From Akkermansiaceae bacterium UBA4145 (lineage in GTDB: Bacteria; Verrucomicrobiota; Verrucomicrobiia; Verrucomicrobiales; Akkermansiaceae), in NCBI GenBank assembly GCA_002380675.1, contig DFWB01000073.1:4926-12744 (forward strand): a stretch of DNA of 7,819 nucleotides, in the 5' to 3' direction. The first letter of the stretch is position 1, and each line of letters begins with the position of its first letter. Below, piece by piece: positions 6,698-7,819 of this stretch. The notes beneath the pieces were generated by a model. It was not told where the DNA came from and did no database searches. It saw nothing but the letters and a program-made list of their open reading frames with translations. The position numbers and the translations under genes are program-made.

Positions 6698-7147
6698 TCA
6701 AGCACCGGTGTCAGCGGAACCTCCGGCTTTTTCAACCTTGGCGCGGGCTGAGGCACTTACAGCATCAACAACGATCTTGAGTTTTTTTTCAAGATCACCC
6801 TGCCCGAGTATTTTAATTGCATCACATCGCCCGGAAACCAGACCGGCGGCGCGTAACGCTTTTTCATCAACAGTAGCATCATCCTCAAATTTCTTGTTGA
6901 GTTGACCTACGTTCACAATAGCGATCTTATCCTGAAACTGGACGTTATTGAATCCTCGCTTCGGAAGGCGACGGTGGAGCGGCATCTGCCCTCCCTCGAA
7001 ACCAGGGCGAACACCGCCTCCCGATCTGGACTTCTGTCCTTTGTGTCCTCGTCCACAGGTCTTTCCCAGGCCAGAGCTTTCTCCATTACCGAGACGTTTA
7101 CGACGATGCTTAGCGCCGGGATTGGGTTTGAGATCGTGAAGTTTCAT
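6698..7147 (-). CDS. rplO: 50S ribosomal protein L15
   Basis: A 149-residue protein of the large ribosomal subunit that contacts 23S rRNA and acts late in 50S assembly. It shows the family's basic, glycine-rich N-terminal extension (LKPNPGAKHRRKRLGNG, then GRGHKGQKSRSGGGVRPGFEGGQ to about residue 54), the PLHRRLPKRGF motif at ~56-66, and the globular C-terminal half with the IKILGQGDLEKKLKI signature at ~111-125. The last ~10 residues (from ~140) form a short Gly/Ala-rich tail. Length is normal. The ATG at 7147 gives the family start MKLHDLKPNPGA; no Shine-Dalgarno sequence precedes it. It follows rpsE by 116 bp, whereas in many bacteria the rpmD gene (about 180 bp) separates the two; here there is no room for it. 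Confidence 0.98.
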   Translation of the reverse strand: MKLHDLKPNPGAKHRRKRLGNGESSGLGKTCGRGHKGQKSRSGGGVRPGFEGGQMPLHRRLPKRGFNNVQFQDKIAIVNVGQLNKKFEDDATVDEKALRAAGLVSGRCDAIKILGQGDLEKKLKIVVDAVSASARAKVEKAGGSADTGA

Positions 7148-7179
7148 ACTGTGTATTGAACGATGAGTTTATCAAGTAT

Positions 7180-7221
7180 TCAGGATATTATCCTGTGGGC
7201 TCTGAGGAAAATGCGGAGCAT
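7180..7221 (-). other. 13-codon ORF with strong Shine-Dalgarno sequence in the rpsE-rplO gap, possible leader peptide or rpmD remnant
   Basis: Reading leftward, GGGGAGGAG (7233-7225) stands 5 nt, counted from its GGAGG core, before an ATG that opens MLRIFLRAHRIIS followed by TGA. It occupies exactly the position where rpmD (L30) lies in many bacteria, and the opening residues loosely recall the first beta-strand of L30. The Shine-Dalgarno sequence and ATG lie in a small hairpin (7228-7215, GGAG paired with CTCC), and a second inverted repeat (7181-7195, CAGGAT/ATCCTG) spans the last codons and stop. It ends 32 nt before rplO. It may be a coupling or leader ORF, a decayed rpmD fragment, or chance. 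Translation is not demonstrated by anything here. Confidence 0.2.
7181..7195 (-). repeat. Inverted repeat in the rplO 5' leader
   Basis: CAGGAT and ATCCTG arms flank a 3-nt centre, forming a potential 6-bp stem with a tight loop about 33 nt upstream of the rplO ATG. No T run follows, so it is not an evident terminator. Ribosomal operons often carry RNA structures bound by ribosomal proteins for feedback control, and this could be one, but the stem is small and the role is a guess. Confidence 0.25.
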
Positions 7222-7263
7222 GCACTCCTCCCCGAAATTTGCATTTATTACTTCTGTCAGAAT

Positions 7264-7819
7264 TTAAATCGCCTTCGCCTTCTTCTTTCCGCGAAGACTC
7301 ATAACCTCGTCGCGGTTGCGGAGAAGCGAGAGAGCCTTCAAGGTGGCTTTCACAACATTAGCGTGGTTGTTTGAACCAAGAGATTTACCGAGAACATCCT
7401 TAATGCCTACCGCTTCGCAAACGGCGCGTACACCGCCTCCTGCGATAATTCCCGTTCCCGGAGATGCCGGCTTAAGAAGTACTTTGCCACCGCCAAATTC
7501 AGCGGTGATCTCGTGAGGGATGGTGTGACCCGCCAAGGTCATACTCTCGAGATTTCGTTTCGAATTGTCGCTGGCCTTGCGGATACATTCAGCAACCTCG
7601 TTTGCCTTACCGAACCCATAACCGACTTTCCCGGCATTATCTCCCGAGACCACTAGAGCCGAGAAGCTAAAGCGTCTACCACCCTTGACCACTTTGGCAC
7701 AACGGTTGATGAAGACCACTTTCTCCGTGAGCTCCTGCCCGTCTTCATCATCAGATGGCGGCGGACCACCAAATCCAGATTCCTGACGGACCGGAGGTGC
7801 TGCTGCGGGAGTTTCTGCT
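7264..7819 (-). CDS. rpsE: 30S ribosomal protein S5 (5' end outside window)
   Basis: 184 residues of the protein are visible and the reading frame is open to the window edge, so the start codon lies outside. S5 is a small-subunit protein of the decoding region, important for accuracy and the mRNA entry channel. The dsRBD-like N-terminal domain begins at VVFINRCAKVVKGGRRFSFSA, whose KGGR loop corresponds to the region altered in spectinomycin-resistant mutants of other bacteria. The C-terminal domain contains KPASPGTGIIAGGGVRAV and the VLGKSLGSNNHANVVKATL stretch. A GTG at 7719 looks like a start but lies inside the conserved domain. In-frame codons run upstream of it without a stop and encode ELTEK, as expected before this domain, preceded by an unusual Pro/Ala- and Asp/Glu-rich extension of about 28 residues (APPVRQESGFGGPPPSDDED and neighbours). 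It is the first of the five visible operon genes. Confidence 0.97.
   Translation of the reverse strand, partial: AETPAAAPPVRQESGFGGPPPSDDEDGQELTEKVVFINRCAKVVKGGRRFSFSALVVSGDNAGKVGYGFGKANEVAECIRKASDNSKRNLESMTLAGHTIPHEITAEFGGGKVLLKPASPGTGIIAGGGVRAVCEAVGIKDVLGKSLGSNNHANVVKATLKALSLLRNRDEVMSLRGKKKAKAI

Noticed and set aside
6160..6751. Overlapping plus-strand open frames of 161 and 126 codons
   Set aside because: They are antisense to the conserved start of secY and its leader, with Ser/Arg/His-rich low-complexity products typical of shadow frames.
7148..7263. Promoter for rplO in the rpsE-rplO gap
   Set aside because: TTGATA and GATAAT-like words exist but not with proper order and spacing, so no promoter can be supported.

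Overview
The window looks like a piece of a Verrucomicrobiota (PVC superphylum) chromosome with a base composition near half G+C. Two things point there. First, the 1055-residue protein at 444-3611 has the layout of the exported dehydrogenase/haem proteins expanded in Verrucomicrobiota and Planctomycetota: a beta-propeller carrying DxDxDG motifs, HEAT-like helices, a chitobiase-like module, a beta-sandwich and a C-terminal CxxCH haem domain. Second, the ribosomal protein cluster runs rpsE-rplO with no rpmD between them, which I recall as the PVC arrangement. The phylum call is an inference from gene content, not from a search.

Layout. Plus strand, 66-3611: a two-gene unit made of a small metal-type cupin and, 3 bp later, the large exported cytochrome-type protein. 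Minus strand, 7819 down to 3668: the distal part of the spc ribosomal protein operon, in transcription order rpsE (5' end cut by the window edge), rplO, secY, adk, map. The two blocks converge and their stop codons are 56 bp apart, with a hairpin between them that best serves the minus-strand transcript. No gene-free stretch exceeds about 120 bp.

How the genes work together. The minus-strand block is core housekeeping: two ribosomal proteins (S5, L15), the membrane channel for protein export (SecY), the enzyme balancing adenine nucleotides (Adk) and the enzyme removing N-terminal methionine from new proteins (Map). The infA/rpmJ/rpsM/rpsK genes that commonly follow map are not here, so the operon ends at map. 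The plus-strand pair is accessory. It probably concerns oxidation or recognition of a carbohydrate-like substrate outside the cytoplasm, with the cupin as an unassigned cytosolic partner. No substrate can be read from the sequence.

The most notable oddities are a SecY with an extra C-terminal hydrophobic helix, a 13-codon ORF with a strong Shine-Dalgarno sequence sitting where rpmD would be, a forced TTG start for adk, an acidic/proline-rich N-terminal extension on S5, a perfect 9-bp hairpin between rplO and secY, and a near absence of Shine-Dalgarno sequences at all six visible gene starts. I see no mobile element, CRISPR array, tRNA, rRNA or defence system. Apart from the multidomain cytochrome protein, this is an ordinary chromosomal region.
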